A DNA stretch of 64,000 nucleotides from Paenibacillus shirakamiensis (lineage in GTDB: Bacteria; Bacillota; Bacilli; Paenibacillales; Paenibacillaceae): assembly GCF_017874255.1 (NCBI RefSeq), contig NZ_JAGGLD010000004.1, positions 248,001-312,000 of the forward strand, read 5' to 3'. The position numbers were made by a program, and so were the translations under genes. Below, in pieces: positions 61,401-64,000 of the stretch. The notes beneath the pieces were generated by a model. That model was not told the origin of the DNA. It did not search any database and saw nothing but the letters and a program-made list of their open reading frames with translations. Within the stretch, counting starts at the first letter, position 1. Each line of letters begins with the position of its first letter.

Positions 61401-61473
61401 AAGTCATCCTTATTTATACATTGGGGGAAGGAAAAATATTCGCTCCCGGTGAATAAATATATGAGGATGGCTT
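61401..61473 (+). terminator. Long branched hairpin after the winged-helix-like gene
   Basis: AAGTCATCCT (61401-61410) pairs with AGGATGGCTT (61464-61473), and TATTTAT (61411-61417) with ATAAATA (61453-61459). GGGGG and CTCCC pair further inside. The T-run is only TTATTTG. Confidence 0.6.
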
Positions 61474-61551
61474 ATTTGTATTTAATCATGAAAAAAATCT
61501 GAAAGTATTATCATTTAACAATAAATTCAGCAGAGCATAGGAGGTGTTGCA

Positions 61552-62928
61552 ATGGATTCGATGAACTCTATTCGCTCGGAGATTGAAGATCATCTTGCGA
61601 GTAATGGGTATACGCTCACTACATTTGGACACCTATCCGGTATGAACCGGGGGACCCTAAGCGCTATACTGCATGCCTCTCCTCCTAAGCCTATAGCCAT
61701 CCGGCAACTTGATGTAATTACAGAGGCGCTGGGGTATCCAGAAGGTTGGTTCTACCATTTATATTTAAGTGAATGTTTTGCCAACGAGAAGGTGAGTAGA
61801 CGCCGATTAGAGTCATACCTAATTCGTTCGGCGGAACTAAATAAGCTGGATTGCATCAAAGCAGCCATCTCTCGTCTAGTAGACAATCCTAAACATATTC
61901 ATATTATATTTGATATAGGTGAGAAGCTGTATGCGCTGGGACATATTACAGAATCAGCCTTATTTCATGAAGCGGCTGCTGAATTAGAGAAATATAATCA
62001 CTCTGAGCGGTTAGCAATAAGTCAATATCGCCTGTTCATGGCCCACCAAGGACCCCACGTTGAGGAGAACTGGAAAGCAGTCATTCGTTTTGAATCCTTT
62101 CGTTTACGTCTGCCAGAGAATTATCAACTTGACGCATTGCTAAGGTTAGCAATCGTCTGCTTTGCGTTATCTAAATGGAAAGAAGTCGAGAAATACGCAG
62201 ATGAATTGAGAATGCTGGCTCAAGCCATTTATCGTGAACAATTGAAGAGATTAAAGCAAAACAGACCGTTTGAAATATTACATACCGAGCGTCATTTTGT
62301 CGTGTATTATGGACAAGGTTATCTTCTAAAAGCGGGGGCGTTAGGCAAGCAGGGGTATTATGAAGATGGAAAAAAATTCGTGCTAGGGTATGCAGACCTT
62401 GGATGGTTTCATGAGCTTGACGAAGTTGGAACATCAGAGGTGAAGAAGTTCTCTTTGTGGGCCAAAGCCAATCTCTACACATTTGATATGATGATGGGCA
62501 AGTATGACATTCTTATGGATTATACGGACTTTTTAGACGAACATCCACAAGAACTGTTACCCGCTCTCGTTACAATTGTAGAGTGTGCCAATAAATATGA
62601 TTTCCAAATCGACTGGGTCTTGGAGAAATATGCGGAGCAGATTACACGGTTCGATACGTCCGGAAACATAATCAATTATGGACTGTTTTATTCATACTGT
62701 TATCAGATTGCAATTTACCATTTAAATCAACTTGAGTATATAAAAGGGATAAGTTTTACTTTACAAGCACTTAATCTAGCGATTACTATTAGAAGCGACA
62801 AGGATTTCATTCAATGTGTAACCTTGTTCGAAGCTTATAGACCTCATTCGACTGAGGTATTAAGAAATGAATATCACTCCCTGATGAATCAGATGCGCAA
62901 AAGTGAAGAGAATTTGTGCTACCTTTAA
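61552..62928 (+). CDS. HTH-TPR regulator, RRNPP-like
   Basis: A 458-residue cytosolic regulator. Residues 1-70 form a helix-turn-helix domain (LTTFGHLSGMNRGTLSAILHASPPKPIAIRQLDVITEALG). The rest, about 85-450, is helical with TPR-like repeats (ALFHEAAAELEKYNHSERLAISQYRLFMA, GKQGYYEDGKKFVLGYADLG). This architecture is that of RRNPP-type receptors (PlcR, AimR), which bind secreted peptides; similar 450-residue proteins are numerous in Paenibacillus. Short ORFs overlap its 3-prime end. AGGAGG precedes the ATG. Confidence 0.8.
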   Translation: MDSMNSIRSEIEDHLASNGYTLTTFGHLSGMNRGTLSAILHASPPKPIAIRQLDVITEALGYPEGWFYHLYLSECFANEKVSRRRLESYLIRSAELNKLDCIKAAISRLVDNPKHIHIIFDIGEKLYALGHITESALFHEAAAELEKYNHSERLAISQYRLFMAHQGPHVEENWKAVIRFESFRLRLPENYQLDALLRLAIVCFALSKWKEVEKYADELRMLAQAIYREQLKRLKQNRPFEILHTERHFVVYYGQGYLLKAGALGKQGYYEDGKKFVLGYADLGWFHELDEVGTSEVKKFSLWAKANLYTFDMMMGKYDILMDYTDFLDEHPQELLPALVTIVECANKYDFQIDWVLEKYAEQITRFDTSGNIINYGLFYSYCYQIAIYHLNQLEYIKGISFTLQALNLAITIRSDKDFIQCVTLFEAYRPHSTEVLRNEYHSLMNQMRKSEENLCYL

Positions 62929-63017
62929 TTATAGTAGCAGTATTAATTGGTGGTATGCTGTTCTATCTTCGTAGGCACTCAACTGAGTGCCTTTTAATAA
63001 ATTCAAAACATACATAA
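62916..63017 (+). CDS. Candidate hydrophobic micro-ORF (33 aa) overlapping the regulator's end
   Basis: A GTG at 62916, 13 bases before the regulator's last base and in another frame, opens 33 codons. The first 18 residues are strongly hydrophobic (LPLIIVAVLIGGMLFYL), then RRHSTECLLINSKHT. A secreted signal-peptide precursor is conceivable next to an RRNPP-like receptor. Arguments against: a weak Shine-Dalgarno (AAGAG), and a terminator hairpin that lies inside the ORF. Low confidence. Confidence 0.25.
   Translation: MLPLIIVAVLIGGMLFYLRRHSTECLLINSKHT
62973..62999 (+). terminator. Terminator after the regulator
   Basis: AGGCACTC-AACT-GAGTGCCT followed by TTTAATAA, 45 bp after the regulator's stop. 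Confidence 0.88.
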
Positions 63018-63133
63018 TGTGGGTTATAAGGGAATGGCATAAAGTATTGCTAATTTTTTTGTTTTCCTAAATAGTGATTTTTTGACATCATGTATTATGA
63101 TAGGATCGAATGATAGGAGTGAGGTGGTTGGCT

Positions 63134-63361
63134 ATGGCATTGAATCCAATACAAACACATAGGAAATTAAAAAAAGGAACGAGCAAAGTCAACGAGGATT
63201 TGCTTTCTACTATAGAAAATCTACGGCTTGAGTTAATTTTAGCAGCTGCGGATTGGAATTTCACAAGTGATTATGTGCTTGAATTAAGCCAGCGACTTGA
63301 TCGATATATCATATTAGCACAGCATCAGATGATTGGTGGTTTCCAAGCGCTAGATTCATAA
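63134..63361 (+). CDS. Spo0E-like aspartyl phosphatase
   Basis: A 75-residue, helical protein of the Spo0E family, which dephosphorylates Spo0A-P and delays sporulation. The family core reads LELSQRLDRYI near residue 50 (usual SxxLDxxI), preceded by a helix NEDLLSTIENLRLELILAA. GGAGTGAGGTGG lies before the ATG at 63134; a longer reading from 63110 is rejected. A near 0A-box (TTTGACA; consensus TTCGACA) lies at 63081-63087. A single gene with its own terminator. Confidence 0.85.
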   Translation: MALNPIQTHRKLKKGTSKVNEDLLSTIENLRLELILAAADWNFTSDYVLELSQRLDRYIILAQHQMIGGFQALDS

Positions 63362-63383
63362 TCATAAGGATCATAATCGAGGA

Positions 63384-63425
63384 TAGCCCTCCATTCGCAT
63401 GTGTGTGAATGGGGGGCTTTTTGTT
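63384..63425. terminator. Terminator between convergent genes
   Basis: AGCCCTCCATTC and GAATGGGGGGCT (one mismatch) around GCATGTGTGT, then TTTTTG. Confidence 0.85.
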
Positions 63426-63457
63426 AATGAACATAACCACACGTATGTATGAGATAG

Positions 63458-64000
63458 TTATGAGGAGTAGTCAGATGAGGAATCCGAAGTCTCCTCAGAG
63501 TTGGAGGAATTAAGCGGAGTTACAGGAGAAGAGACATGCTCTTCCAGCGTTTGAGTCACAAAAGCCTGAACTTCATGACTATATCGTACCGGATCAACAC
63601 TATAAGCATTTCCATGGATGGCGCCATTCACTAACAAGAGCTTCTTTAGTCCATGAGCTTTGACCTTGTACATATCTTGACTCATTCGCGTTGGAACATA
63701 CTTGTCTTCCGTACCATGGATGAACATGACAGGCATAGAGGTGTTTTGTACTGATTTGATCGGACTGACTTGATGCAGCCTAAATCCTGCTTTGCGTTCA
63801 AGCTGATTATTAATTAAAGGTAAAAAAGGAAAGGTCGGAACTTTGTTCAATACACTTAGCTGATATCGAATCAGCTGTGTAAGGTCTGAGTAAGGACAAT
63901 CTGCGATTACAAAATGAACACGTGGATCGGCAATGGTGAGATATTCAAGTACCGTACCGCCCCCCAGAGACTGTCCATGCAACCCAATCACTACATCCGT
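63458..64000 (-). CDS. Alpha/beta hydrolase, C-terminal part
   Basis: The frame is open to the right end of the window, so only the last 180 residues are present. GQSLGGGTVLEY contains the nucleophilic Ser (GxSxxG), PVMFIHGTEDKYVP the strand with the catalytic Asp, and GAIHGNAYSVDP the catalytic His. This is the pattern of Bacillus cell-surface or membrane-anchored alpha/beta hydrolases. The tail from about residue 155 is rich in Ser, Thr and acidic residues. Substrate unknown. Confidence 0.88.
   Translation of the reverse strand, partial: TDVVIGLHGQSLGGGTVLEYLTIADPRVHFVIADCPYSDLTQLIRYQLSVLNKVPTFPFLPLINNQLERKAGFRLHQVSPIKSVQNTSMPVMFIHGTEDKYVPTRMSQDMYKVKAHGLKKLLLVNGAIHGNAYSVDPVRYSHEVQAFVTQTLEEHVSSPVTPLNSSNSEETSDSSSDYSS

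Noticed and set aside
63082..63101. TTGACA and TATGAT as a SigA promoter for the Spo0E-like gene
   Set aside because: The two boxes are only 8 bp apart, too close for a promoter; TTTGACA may instead be a 0A-like box.

Overview
The window looks like chromosomal DNA of a spore-forming Gram-positive bacterium, most probably a Paenibacillus or close relative. Base composition is about 42-45% G+C and Shine-Dalgarno sequences are strong. Marker genes include a caa3 oxidase operon (ctaCDEF, ctaG, ctaM), a guanine riboswitch before xpt-pbuX, a YheC/D-type spore coat ATP-grasp protein, a Spo0E-type phosphatase and several regulators with Bacillus counterparts. I saw no rRNA or tRNA gene, transposase, prophage or CRISPR array. 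The assignment is inferred from gene content, not from a database search.

Layout. 0-3.6 kb: class I ribonucleotide reductase on the minus strand (nrdA, then the first codons of nrdB running off the left edge), with two NrdR boxes and a long leader. 3.6-11.3 kb: thiamine-binding protein, Mn-type CDF exporter, a beta-helix protein, a general-stress-like protein, a sugar ABC importer (two permeases and a binding protein, no ATPase) and an overlooked 39-residue membrane protein. 11.3-24.4 kb: K+/H+ antiporter, HD-GYP phosphodiesterase, PAP2-type phosphatase, orphan hybrid-less histidine kinase with RidA, TspO-like protein, SNF2 helicase with a G+C-rich SWIM partner, and zinc-ribbon and hypothetical genes. 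24.4-30.6 kb: MscL with a C-terminal zinc ribbon, xpt-pbuX, a DUF4870 protein, a serine hydrolase, a small protein behind a structured leader, and a second methionine aminopeptidase. 30.7-36.5 kb: the caa3 oxidase cluster with a cre-like site and a clear promoter. 36.6-43 kb: a GntR/YtrA-type ABC operon interrupted by a 13-bp minisatellite, a YhaQ/YhaP-type exporter, and a frameshifted polysaccharide flippase. 43.4-47.7 kb: MFS transporter and SDR, divergent from an HxlR regulator across a perfect 18-bp palindrome, then an amino acid permease. 47.8-52.1 kb: a two-component system, ABC exporter and CPBP-protease module resembling the YcbLMNO/Bcr peptide-antibiotic resistance type. 52.3-64 kb: YheC/D protein, phosphodiester glycosidase, AIM24 and coiled-coil pair, AraC regulator, MATE transporter, isochorismatase-like hydrolase, a GAF-containing degenerate histidine kinase next to free-methionine sulfoxide reductase, an HTH-TPR (RRNPP-like) regulator with overlapping micro-ORFs, Spo0E-like phosphatase and a truncated alpha/beta hydrolase.

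The most unusual signals are the 13-bp minisatellite (about 20 units, containing a perfect 78-bp higher-order duplication) inside the GntR/ABC operon, a histidine-kinase homologue that has lost its phospho-acceptor His and its ATP-binding motifs, an RNA-like three-way junction in the nrdA leader, the large hairpin-rich nrdA-nrdB spacer, and short ORFs overlapping the end of the HTH-TPR regulator.
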